DNA from: Brevinematales bacterium
GTDB taxonomy: Bacteria; Spirochaetota; Brevinematia; Brevinematales; JAOACQ01
Assembly: GCA_026417755.1 (NCBI GenBank)
Contig: JAOACQ010000026.1
Location: 1 to 34,493, forward strand
Length of the DNA: 34,493 nt
Reading direction: 5' to 3'
Below are positions 14,796-21,893 of this stretch, in pieces; positions within the stretch are counted from its first letter, which is position 1, and the number at the start of each line of letters is the position of its first letter. The notes beneath the pieces were generated by a model. The model was not told the origin of the DNA. It made no database searches and saw only the letters and a program-made list of their open reading frames with translations. The position numbers and the translations under genes are program-made.

Positions 14796-15688
14796 TCTAT
14801 AGCAAGTTTATAAGCCCCATATACTGGAGGTGTCTCAGGTATAATTAATTCAGAGCCTGCTGGTAAAGATTTTTTTATTATAGATAAAAAGAAAGAATTT
14901 TTATTTTTGAATATGCTTCCTGAAAGTACAACTGGTATTTTTCCCTCAATTTTCAACTTTTTGATTAAACCATTAAGATAATCAGCGATAGTTTTTCCGA
15001 GTTCTTCTATGATCTCAAGGCAGACGATGTCATTTTCATTGCTTAGAGAGAATACAAGAGGTGGTATTTTATCAAGTATTTCTTTGTTAATTTCTTTCAT
15101 CCAGATTTTTTCTAAAACTAAAGCCATATTTTTTACACCAAATATCTCTGGAATTTTTTCTTCAAGTCTGGTTTTTTTATAACTACCTTCTTCGGAACGA
15201 AAAGCATAGTGAAGAGCTTTTTCTGCTATTTCTAAACCTCCTCCACGATTGCCTGTTATGTAGTCTAAGTTTCTATAGATATATTCATTGCCTTCTTTTG
15301 TTCTACCCGCATACCCACCACCAGTTCCGCAAACTGCTACAACACCATAGTATTCATAAACTCCATTTTTGAGTGCAACCCAGCAATCGTTAAGAATTTT
15401 AAATTTTCCTCTGAAGGTTTTGTGAAGAATGTTGGTGAGTAATTCAACATCTTCCTTTCTATCCGCTCCGGATAAACCAAGAACGCTGAATCTTATATCT
15501 TTACTGGAGAGAGAGGCCTTTTTTAGTGCCTTATTGAATGCTTCCTCTATAGATTTTTTAGAATTCTTGATACCACTGATGTGATAGTTTGAACCAAAAC
15601 TTATATATTCCGAAATTATTTTTTGTTCATCACCAATTATGCAGTGAGTTTTTGTTCCACCACCATCTATTCCACAATAGTAAGCCAT
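14774..15688 (-). CDS. BadF/BadG/BcrA/BcrD-type ATPase, probable N-acetylglucosamine/glucosamine-type sugar kinase
   Basis: A 304-residue ASKHA-fold kinase. The phosphate-1 motif CGIDGGGTKTHCIIGD is at residues 5-20, the phosphate-2 region is VAVCGTGGGYAGR, the TGNRGGGLEIAEKAL segment is typical of the BadF/N-acetylglucosamine kinase family, and an adenosine-type loop VVLSGSIFKN lies near the end. Its start is 2 bases after the stop of the GH4 6-phospho-glycosidase gene, so it is the last gene of that operon. Phosphorylation of a hexose or amino sugar released by, or destined for, the GH4 enzyme is a reasonable inference; the exact sugar cannot be read. It could also act on peptidoglycan-derived amino sugars. 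The 3' end overlaps the lipoprotein gene by 22 bases. Confidence 0.82.
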   Translation of the reverse strand: MAYYCGIDGGGTKTHCIIGDEQKIISEYISFGSNYHISGIKNSKKSIEEAFNKALKKASLSSKDIRFSVLGLSGADRKEDVELLTNILHKTFRGKFKILNDCWVALKNGVYEYYGVVAVCGTGGGYAGRTKEGNEYIYRNLDYITGNRGGGLEIAEKALHYAFRSEEGSYKKTRLEEKIPEIFGVKNMALVLEKIWMKEINKEILDKIPPLVFSLSNENDIVCLEIIEELGKTIADYLNGLIKKLKIEGKIPVVLSGSIFKNKNSFFLSIIKKSLPAGSELIIPETPPVYGAYKLAIDYSIDFS

Positions 15689-15690
15689 AG

Positions 15691-16965
15691 TTACCTCATT
15701 TCTGGAATAAAATCTTTATTTGCATAAAGAATATCATCAAGTATATTCTTTGCAATTTCTACATCTCCAATAAGAGGGTGTGTTGTTAATGCTTTGAGTG
15801 CCTTGTTATAATTTTTTTCGATTGCAGCTTCTATAGTAAGGATTTCGTAATATTTTACCTGTTGGATTAAGCCTTTAAGAGTTATAGGTAGTTCTCCATA
15901 AGATAGAGGAGTTATTCCATTTCTTCCAACTATGGCATTTGTTTCTACTACAGAATTATCTGGCAAATCTTTTATGGCACCATTGTTTTTTATATTAATT
16001 ACATGAATATCTCTTTTATCGTTATAAATACTATCTATGAGTGAAATTGCTACAAGTGAATACCTACTTCCTCCACGTTGTGAGAGTTCCTGTGGTTTTT
16101 CGTTCAGATTTTCATTACTGTATTTTTCAAATAGTTTTTTTTCTATCTTCATTACTTCTCTTGCTCTTGGAATTTTATTTGATTCTTCTTCTAACATTTT
16201 GTTTCTAAAGAAATAATAGCTTAAATATGGTGAAGGAATGATATTATAGAGCCCCGATATACTTATTTCTTTTTTTATTTTTTTTATGTTTTTTACTATT
16301 TCTCTTTCTTCAGCTTCTATTATTTCGCCGGTAATATCCTTACCTTTTAGTAAGACTTGAGAGATAAAACTCAAATGGTTAAGCCCGGCAAATTTGCAGA
16401 ATAATTCTTCTGGTTTACATCTTGCAATTTCTGATATTTCATAAATCATGTTTATTGGAACATTGCATAATCCAATTGTATTAATATCTGTATAATTGAG
16501 AAGAGTTTCTGTGATTATACCTGCTGGATTTGTAAAGTTAATTAAAGTTGCTTTTTTGGCAGTTTTTTCTATGATCTTTGCTATTTTTAAAACTACAGGA
16601 ATAGTTCTCAAAGCATTTGCAAATCCTCCAGCTCCTGTAGTCTCTTGTCCTATTGTCTTGTATTTTATAGGGATGGTTTCATCTTTTTCTCTTGAAACTA
16701 AACCACCAACTCTTATCTGATTGATAACAAAATCTGCACCATCAATAGCTTCTTGATGGTTTAAAGTTGAAAAAACTTTTATAGGTAAAAAAAATTTGTT
16801 TATCATCCTTTTTGTAAGATTTGCTATAATTTTTAATTTTTCTTCACCTTCTTTAATGTCTACAAGCCATATTTCATTAACCTTTAATCTTTCATATCTT
16901 TCTATTATGCCTTCAATAAGCTCTGGTGTGTAACTTGAACCACCACCAATAATTGCTATTTTCAA
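15691..16965 (-). CDS. GH4 family 6-phospho-beta-glucosidase-like enzyme (NAD- and metal-dependent)
   Basis: A 424-residue cytoplasmic glycosidase of family 4, whose members cleave phosphorylated disaccharides by an NAD+/Mn2+ redox-elimination mechanism. Seen: the Rossmann start MKIAIIGGGSSYTPELIEGI, FVINQIRVGGL, GQETTGAGGFANALRTIPV, INFTNPAGI, the metal cysteine in GLCNVP and metal histidine in GLNHLSF, then SQRGGSRYSLVAISLIDSI and VVETNAIVGRNGITPL. The overall pattern matches the 6-phospho-beta-glucosidase (CelF/LicH/BglT) branch rather than alpha-glucosidase or galactosidase. No PTS genes are adjacent; instead an ABC transporter and a kinase share the transcript, so substrate phosphorylation would come from elsewhere or from the BadF kinase. 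The gap to the upstream ABC ATPase gene is 12 bases. Confidence 0.9.
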   Translation of the reverse strand: MKIAIIGGGSSYTPELIEGIIERYERLKVNEIWLVDIKEGEEKLKIIANLTKRMINKFFLPIKVFSTLNHQEAIDGADFVINQIRVGGLVSREKDETIPIKYKTIGQETTGAGGFANALRTIPVVLKIAKIIEKTAKKATLINFTNPAGIITETLLNYTDINTIGLCNVPINMIYEISEIARCKPEELFCKFAGLNHLSFISQVLLKGKDITGEIIEAEEREIVKNIKKIKKEISISGLYNIIPSPYLSYYFFRNKMLEEESNKIPRAREVMKIEKKLFEKYSNENLNEKPQELSQRGGSRYSLVAISLIDSIYNDKRDIHVINIKNNGAIKDLPDNSVVETNAIVGRNGITPLSYGELPITLKGLIQQVKYYEILTIEAAIEKNYNKALKALTTHPLIGDVEIAKNILDDILYANKDFIPEMR

Positions 16966-16977
16966 ATTTTTCTCCTT

Positions 16978-17769
16978 TTATTCGAGGAGTATTTTATCAC
17001 TATCCAATTCAGTATGTCTTATTTTATGGAAATTGTCAATCAATTTTTCTACAGTAAGATTTTTTTTCTTTTCGTCTGATATGTCGAAAATAATCTCTCC
17101 CCTATCCATCATTATAAGTCTGTTACCATAATGTATGGCGTGAGACATATTGTGAGTTATCATAAGGGTTGTAAGTTTGTATTCGTGCACAAATTTTTCG
17201 GTTAGATTTAAAACTACACCAGCATTTTTTGGGTCTAAAGCGGCGGTATGCTCATCAAGTAATAATAGGGATGGTTTAGATAGAACGGCCATAAGAAGTG
17301 ATAAAGCCTGACGTTGTCCCCCAGAAAGTAAAGATACTAGGTCACTCATTCTATTTTCAAGACCTAGGTTTAATAATCTCAACTTTTCTTTCAATTCTTT
17401 TCTTAATTTTGTGTTGAGACTTATTTTTATGCCTCTTAATCCTTTCTTGTATGCCAGAGTGAGATTTTCTTCTATAGTCATATTTGCGGCAGTTCCAATT
17501 GTTGGATTTTGAAAAATTCTACCTATGTAGATCGCTCTTTTGTATTCTGGTTCTTTTGTTATTCTTTTTTGATTTAAATATATTTCTCCAGAAGTTGGAA
17601 ATATATTTCCAGAAATTATATTAAAAAGAGTAGTTTTACCTGCTCCATTTGAAACAATTATTGAAATAAAATCACCTTCATTTATGTTTAAGTTTATATT
17701 ACTGAGAGCCACTGTTTCATCAGGCGTATTTTGGTTGAATATTTTTTTTATATTTTCAAGTTTTATCAT
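16978..17769 (-). CDS. ABC transporter ATP-binding protein (COG1101-like) with altered Walker A
   Basis: The 263-residue nucleotide-binding subunit of the importer whose permease precedes it (4-base overlap). Signature LLSGGQRQALSLLMA, Walker B and D-loop LLLLDEHTAALDP, Q-loop IFQNP and H-loop ITHNMSHA are all typical of the ATPases paired with COG4120 permeases and COG2984 binding proteins, a class that in characterised cases includes aromatic-amino-acid and other small-molecule importers. The Walker A reads V39-SNGAGKT where the consensus begins with glycine (G-x4-G-K-S/T): the first glycine is valine. The catalytic lysine and later glycines are intact. Whether it still hydrolyses ATP normally is open. 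No binding-protein gene lies in this operon. Confidence 0.92.
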   Translation of the reverse strand: MIKLENIKKIFNQNTPDETVALSNINLNINEGDFISIIVSNGAGKTTLFNIISGNIFPTSGEIYLNQKRITKEPEYKRAIYIGRIFQNPTIGTAANMTIEENLTLAYKKGLRGIKISLNTKLRKELKEKLRLLNLGLENRMSDLVSLLSGGQRQALSLLMAVLSKPSLLLLDEHTAALDPKNAGVVLNLTEKFVHEYKLTTLMITHNMSHAIHYGNRLIMMDRGEIIFDISDEKKKNLTVEKLIDNFHKIRHTELDSDKILLE

Positions 17770-18644
17770 ATTTCATCTCTCTTTTTAATTTTTGATATTA
17801 TTATTGAGAAAATAATTAGAAGCCCTGTTAACAGTTTTAAGTCATTAGGTGTTATATTAATATAATATCCATAAAATCTTCCAAAATACATAATAGCCCT
17901 ATAGATAAGAGAGCCAATTATCGCAGATAAAGTCATAAGAAAAATATTTTTTCTCGAAAAAATAAAAAATTCTCCAATCATAACAGAAGCAAGCCCCGCG
18001 ATTATTATACCCTGTCCCATACCAACATCGGAAAATCCCTGATACTGAGCCCATATACTTCCTGACAACGCCACGAGACCGTTTGACAATGCTATACCCA
18101 CTATTTTGAGTACTTCAGGGTTTATGCCAAGTTGTATTATGAATTTTTCGTTATTACCCATTGCTCTTAAAGATAAACCAAGATCTGTAATAAAAAATAG
18201 ATCAATTAATAATTTGATTAAAATTATTAAAATAATTAAAAAAATAATGATAAAAATTTCTCTGTTATTATTTGCAAAAAAGTTACTAACTGAAAAGATA
18301 GATTCAGTTTTAAGTAAAGATACATTTGCACGATTGCCCAAGATTCTTATGTTTACAGAGTATAACATAGTCATTGTGAGGATACCTGCAAGTAAACCTG
18401 GCACTTTTAGTTTATTATGAATAGTAGCTGTAATAATTCCAGCTATAGCACCAAAAAGAAATGCAAAAATTAAGGATAAAAATGGATTAAATCCACTTAT
18501 AAGTAGATAAGCAGTTATTGAAGCTCCAAGAGGAAAAGAACCATCAACTGTCAAATCAGGAAAATCAAGGAATCTGAACGTTATATAAACACCAAGCACC
18601 ATTAAACTATAGATGAGACCTTCAAACAAAATACCTTCAAGCAT
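17766..18644 (-). CDS. ABC transporter permease (COG4120-like)
   Basis: A 292-residue integral membrane permease with about eight or nine hydrophobic helices. The N-terminal block (LFEGLIYSLMVLGVYITFRFLDFPDLTVDGSFPLGA) and VPGLLAGILTMTMLYSVNIRILG are characteristic of the permease family paired with COG1101 ATPases. The ORF track extends it 16 codons upstream, but that extension (MSWVQLPSPAFF...) is tRNA-Gly sequence read as protein, so ATG 18644 is the start. Its ribosome site is weak (GGAC). The tRNA 3' end lies only 18 bases away, so the permease message is probably made by processing of, or readthrough past, the tRNA. It overlaps the ATPase gene by 4 bases. Confidence 0.9.
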   Translation of the reverse strand: MLEGILFEGLIYSLMVLGVYITFRFLDFPDLTVDGSFPLGASITAYLLISGFNPFLSLIFAFLFGAIAGIITATIHNKLKVPGLLAGILTMTMLYSVNIRILGNRANVSLLKTESIFSVSNFFANNNREIFIIIFLIILIILIKLLIDLFFITDLGLSLRAMGNNEKFIIQLGINPEVLKIVGIALSNGLVALSGSIWAQYQGFSDVGMGQGIIIAGLASVMIGEFFIFSRKNIFLMTLSAIIGSLIYRAIMYFGRFYGYYINITPNDLKLLTGLLIIFSIIISKIKKRDEI

Positions 18645-18662
18645 TTTACGTCCATAAAAAAA

Positions 18663-18734
18663 AGCGGGCGATGGGAGTTGAACCCACGACATCCAGCTTG
18701 GGAAGCTGACGTTCTACCGCTGAACTACGCCCGC
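18663..18734 (-). tRNA. tRNA-Gly, anticodon CCC
   Basis: A 72-base cloverleaf on the minus strand: perfect 7-bp acceptor GCGGGCG/CGCCCGC, D stem GTTC/GAAC with loop AGCGGTA, anticodon stem TCAGC/GCTGG with loop TTCCCAA (anticodon CCC, reading GGG), 5-base variable region, T stem GTGGG/CCCAT with loop TTCAACT, and discriminator U. CCA is not encoded. Eight T, counting the discriminator, follow immediately on the transcribed strand, then the ABC permease ATG 18 bases later. It is preceded by a good promoter at 18747-18775. Confidence 0.96.
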
Positions 18735-18746
18735 ATTGTTTATTTA

Positions 18747-18775
18747 ATTTTAAAATATTAGTGATAAAAAATCAA
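18747..18775 (-). promoter_or_regulatory. Promoter for tRNA-Gly and probably the ABC/GH4/kinase operon
   Basis: On the minus strand TTGATT (18775-18770), 17-base spacer, TAAAAT (18752-18747). The start near 18740 is only a few bases before the tRNA 5' end. No other promoter is evident before the permease. Confidence 0.65.
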
Positions 18776-18818
18776 GATTTATTTTAATAAAAAAATGAAA
18801 AAAATTTTTGTAAAACTA

Positions 18819-18847
18819 TTGCAATTTTTTTGTAGATAAGTAATAAT
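18819..18847 (+). promoter_or_regulatory. Promoter for the flagellar export operon
   Basis: TTGCAA (18819-18824), 17-base spacer, AATAAT (18842-18847). At the likely start lies TAGTAG-T8-CTACTA (18855-18874), a 6-bp hairpin or operator-like inverted repeat. The leader is about 60 bases and ends in GGAGGGG. No sigma-28-type GCCGATAA or sigma-54-type element is seen. Confidence 0.45.
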
Positions 18848-18915
18848 ATAATAGTAGTAGTTTTTTTTCTACTAAATTAATTTTTTATTGCTGGTATGCA
18901 GAATCTGGAGGGGAA

Positions 18916-19674
18916 ATGAAAAAATGGGGAATTGTCTGTTTGTTTTTACTTGGTTTATTTGCTGTAGAGCCAGTATTTTCTCAGCAAACTAGACTTCCTA
19001 TTCCAACTATTGGTGTAAATGTTGAAGAGGCAAGAACACCAAGACAAGTTGCTTTATCTTTACAAATTTTATTTCTTATAACTATTATTTCACTTGCCCC
19101 AACACTTTTAATAGTCTTAACCTCCTACATAAGACTTTATATAGTTCTTTCGTTTGTGAGCAGAGGACTTGCAACACAGACAATTCCCCCAAACCAGGTT
19201 ATAGTAAGTTTGGCATTGTTTATTACTCTATTTGTAATGTTTCCTACATTTTCAAAATCTTATGAGGAAGGTGTAAGGCCATATCTTGATGGTAAAATAT
19301 CTCTTGAAGAAGGATATAAAAGGGCTATAAAACCAGTAAGAGAATTTATGTTTAAACAAACTTCTGAAAGATATATTTATAGATTTGTAAAGATGTCAAA
19401 AATGGAAAGGCCAAGAACGCCGGATGATGTACCGACTTATGTTCTCATACCTGCTTTCATACTTAATGAGCTTACTATATCTTTTTATATGGGGATGCTT
19501 ATTTTGATTCCTTTTACTATAATAGATATAGTTGTTGCAAGCGTTTTGATGTCGATGGGAATGATGATGTTGCCACCTATTATGATTTCTTTTCCACTTA
19601 AACTACTTTTGTTCTTGCTGGTGGATGGGTGGGATTTACTTATTGAGAAGTTAATTTTAAGTTTCAGGATGTAA
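18916..19674 (+). CDS. fliP: Flagellar type III export gate protein FliP
   Basis: Core export-gate subunit that, with FliQ and FliR, forms the pore for flagellar proteins. A 252-residue protein with a cleavable-looking signal (MKKWGIVCLFLLGLFAVEPVFSQ), typical of FliP, then the family motifs ISLAPTLLIVLTSYIRLYIVLSFVSRGLATQTIPPNQVIVSLALFIT, YVLIPAFILNELTISFYMGMLILIPF and VVASVLMSMGMMMLPPIMISFPLKLLLFLLVDGWDLL. ATG 18916 follows GGAGGGG. First gene of a run of seven tightly packed flagellar genes; fliO, usually before fliP, is not visible here. Confidence 0.97.
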   Translation: MKKWGIVCLFLLGLFAVEPVFSQQTRLPIPTIGVNVEEARTPRQVALSLQILFLITIISLAPTLLIVLTSYIRLYIVLSFVSRGLATQTIPPNQVIVSLALFITLFVMFPTFSKSYEEGVRPYLDGKISLEEGYKRAIKPVREFMFKQTSERYIYRFVKMSKMERPRTPDDVPTYVLIPAFILNELTISFYMGMLILIPFTIIDIVVASVLMSMGMMMLPPIMISFPLKLLLFLLVDGWDLLIEKLILSFRM

Positions 19675-19677
19675 AGT

Positions 19678-19947
19678 ATGAGTCAGGGACTTTTGCTTAC
19701 TATAATGAATATGACTTTTTACGAAATACTTGTTATAAGTCTTCCTCTTCTTGGGACTGCTATGGTGGTTGGGCTCATAGTTAGTATTTTTCAGGCAACA
19801 ACCTCTATTCAAGAACAAACTCTTACGTTTGTTCCAAAGATGATTATAATTCTTGTTTTATTGATAATTATTGGGCCTTTTTTGGTAAATAGTTTGATAG
19901 ATTTTACTAAGAATCTGTTTCAGTTGATAGCTGAAGCAAGGATGTGA
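19678..19947 (+). CDS. fliQ: Flagellar type III export gate protein FliQ
   Basis: An 89-residue protein with two membrane helices (residues about 15-38 and 52-74), the standard FliQ size and shape. Family motifs: PLLGTAMVVGLIVSIFQATTSIQEQTLTFVPKM. Four FliQ copies assemble with FliP and FliR in the export gate. It starts 3 bases after the fliP stop and ends 1 base before fliR, so the three are translated together. Confidence 0.96.
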   Translation: MSQGLLLTIMNMTFYEILVISLPLLGTAMVVGLIVSIFQATTSIQEQTLTFVPKMIIILVLLIIIGPFLVNSLIDFTKNLFQLIAEARM

Positions 19948-19948
19948 T

Positions 19949-20740
19949 ATGAATGTTTATGATATATTTAATAATTATTTTCAGATATTTCTTATAATTC
20001 TTGTAAGGTGTATTGGTATTTTTGTCTCTGCTCCATTTTTTTCAGGAGCTATTATGCCTTTCAGATTTAAACTGGGGTTTGCTTTTTTTCTTGGCCTTAT
20101 TGCTACTCCAATTGTTTTAACTATGGGTGTAAAATTGCCTGAAGATCTTGCTGTTTTTGGGGTTGCTATCGTTTCAAATTTTGTTTTTGGTGTTGCTGTT
20201 GGTTTTTTTGCTTTTTTTATTGTTTCTGTCTTTCAGCAGTCGGCACAGATTTTTTCACTCCAGATGGGACTCGGTATGAATGAAGTTGTTGATCCTGTTT
20301 CTGATGTTCAGGTGCCGGCTATTGGTAATATTCTTGGTATTCTTATACTTTTAATTTTTTTAAGACTGGATGGGCATTTTTATTTTGTTAATCTTATTGT
20401 TGAAAGTTTTAGGAAGGTTGATTTGATAGATAGAAATATTTCTTCAATAATTTTAAAAGGGCTTACTTCAGCTTTAATTGTTATGTTTGAAGTAAGTATA
20501 AAGATAGCTTTACCAATTATTGCGGTTACAATTCTACTTGATATTGCCATGGGGCTTATTTCGAGAGTTGCCCCACAGTTTAATGTAATGATAATGGGCT
20601 TTAATCTCAAAATGCTAGCTGGTTTTGTGGTGGTTTGGTTTCTTATGCCGATTTTACTTGATGTGGGTGAAAGCATTGTAATGGAACTATACAATACTTC
20701 ACTTGATTGGGTAAATGCAATGGGAATAAAAGTAAACTGA
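19949..20740 (+). CDS. fliR: Flagellar type III export gate protein FliR
   Basis: A 263-residue integral membrane protein with about six helices, completing the FliPQR gate. Typical FliR segments: ILVRCIGIFVSAPFFSGAIMPFRFKLGFAF, QMGLGMNEVVDPVSDVQVPAIGN, LDGHFYFVNLIVESFRKV and ISRVAPQFNVMIMGFNLKMLAGF. It begins 1 base after fliQ and its TGA lies within the ribosome site of flhB. A single complete copy, not fused to flhB as in some clostridia. Confidence 0.96.
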   Translation: MNVYDIFNNYFQIFLIILVRCIGIFVSAPFFSGAIMPFRFKLGFAFFLGLIATPIVLTMGVKLPEDLAVFGVAIVSNFVFGVAVGFFAFFIVSVFQQSAQIFSLQMGLGMNEVVDPVSDVQVPAIGNILGILILLIFLRLDGHFYFVNLIVESFRKVDLIDRNISSIILKGLTSALIVMFEVSIKIALPIIAVTILLDIAMGLISRVAPQFNVMIMGFNLKMLAGFVVVWFLMPILLDVGESIVMELYNTSLDWVNAMGIKVN

Positions 20741-20747
20741 GGTGATA

Positions 20748-21884
20748 ATGATAGATATACTTTCCATCGAACTTGAAAAAAAGATTTACTACTTTGATCT
20801 ACAATTATTTGCAGCAGAAGATGAGGGTCGAACCGAAGAGCCAACAGAGTATAAGAAAAGAAAGGCAAGAGAAGAAGGTAATGTTCCTAAATCTCAGGAA
20901 TTAACTGCGATAATAGTTTTTCTTGCAAATTTTTGGGCTCTTGCATTAATTGGGGAGTTTGTGTTCAGAAGTCTTTGGAATATAATGAGATATTATATTG
21001 AGAATATAAATTCTCTTGTTATTACCAGAGATAATATTGTTCCTATTTTTATCGATATGCTATGGATTTCGGCAAGTAGTACTGTTCCCTTTCTGATAAT
21101 AGGAGTTGTTTTTGCAATATTTGGAAATGTTGTTCAGGGTGGATTTGTATTTTCTACTAAAAGAATATCTTTTAATTTTGGTAAAATTTTTGGAAATATT
21201 CCCTCAAATTTTGCAAAAATGTTCTGGTCAAGAGAGGCAGTTTTTAATCTTGCAAAATCGCTTGTAAAAGTTTTGGTCGTATTTTTTATTGCATTTGTTG
21301 TAATCAATGCCGAGATTGGTAAAATGATGGCTTTTTCAAGGATGAGTGCAGCAACAGGTTTTCTACTATTCTGGAGAATAATATTTAATTTTGTAAGTTT
21401 TTCAGGTATTGCTCTTCTACTTATAGCAATAATGGATTATGCTTTTCAAAGATGGGTATATATTGAGTCTTTAAAAATGACAAAACAGGAAATTAAAGAA
21501 GAGTTTAAAGAAATGGAAGGTAACCCTGAGATAAAGGCAAAAATCAGAGAAATGGAGAGGAGACTTCTTTCAAGAAAAATGTATCAAGAAGTCCCAAAGG
21601 CAGATGTTGTTATAACAAACCCTACACATATTGCAGTAGCATTAAAATATGAGCCGGCTTATATGAATGCTCCTGTCGTTGTAGCTAAAGGTGAAGGACC
21701 AGTTGCCCAGAAAATAAAAGAGATAGCGAAAGAGAATAAGGTATATATAATAGAAAACAAGCCTCTGGCAAGAGAACTATATAAAAAGGTTGATATAGGA
21801 CAGGAAATACCTCAAGAATTCTTTGTTGCTGTAGCCAAAATTCTTTCTATTGTTTATGAAATGAAAGGTAGTGTTGCCGCTTAG
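20748..21884 (+). CDS. flhB: Flagellar export switch protein FlhB
   Basis: A 378-residue membrane protein with four helices and a cytoplasmic autocleaving domain that switches export specificity from rod/hook to filament substrates. The NPTH cleavage motif is present (VVITNPTHIAVALKYE) and is followed by the normal C-terminal domain. The N-terminus has an acidic lead-in before the conserved EEPTEYKKRKAREEGNVPKSQE; the DLQLFAAEDEGRTE stretch there resembles, as I recall, spirochaete FlhB. The ORF track start at GTG 20742 is replaced by ATG 20748 behind GAGGTGA, which overlaps the fliR stop. Confidence 0.96.
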   Translation: MIDILSIELEKKIYYFDLQLFAAEDEGRTEEPTEYKKRKAREEGNVPKSQELTAIIVFLANFWALALIGEFVFRSLWNIMRYYIENINSLVITRDNIVPIFIDMLWISASSTVPFLIIGVVFAIFGNVVQGGFVFSTKRISFNFGKIFGNIPSNFAKMFWSREAVFNLAKSLVKVLVVFFIAFVVINAEIGKMMAFSRMSAATGFLLFWRIIFNFVSFSGIALLLIAIMDYAFQRWVYIESLKMTKQEIKEEFKEMEGNPEIKAKIREMERRLLSRKMYQEVPKADVVITNPTHIAVALKYEPAYMNAPVVVAKGEGPVAQKIKEIAKENKVYIIENKPLARELYKKVDIGQEIPQEFFVAVAKILSIVYEMKGSVAA

Positions 21885-21893
21885 GGAGGTTAA

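Noticed and set aside
18645-18692. N-terminal extension of the permease ORF (MSWVQLPSPAFF...)
   Set aside because: It is the tRNA-Gly 3' half translated; such peptides are a familiar annotation artefact. ATG 18644 is used instead.
20380-20868. 162-residue minus-strand ORF across fliR/flhB
   Set aside because: Spans the junction of two certain genes on the opposite strand and has no recognisable domain or start signal.
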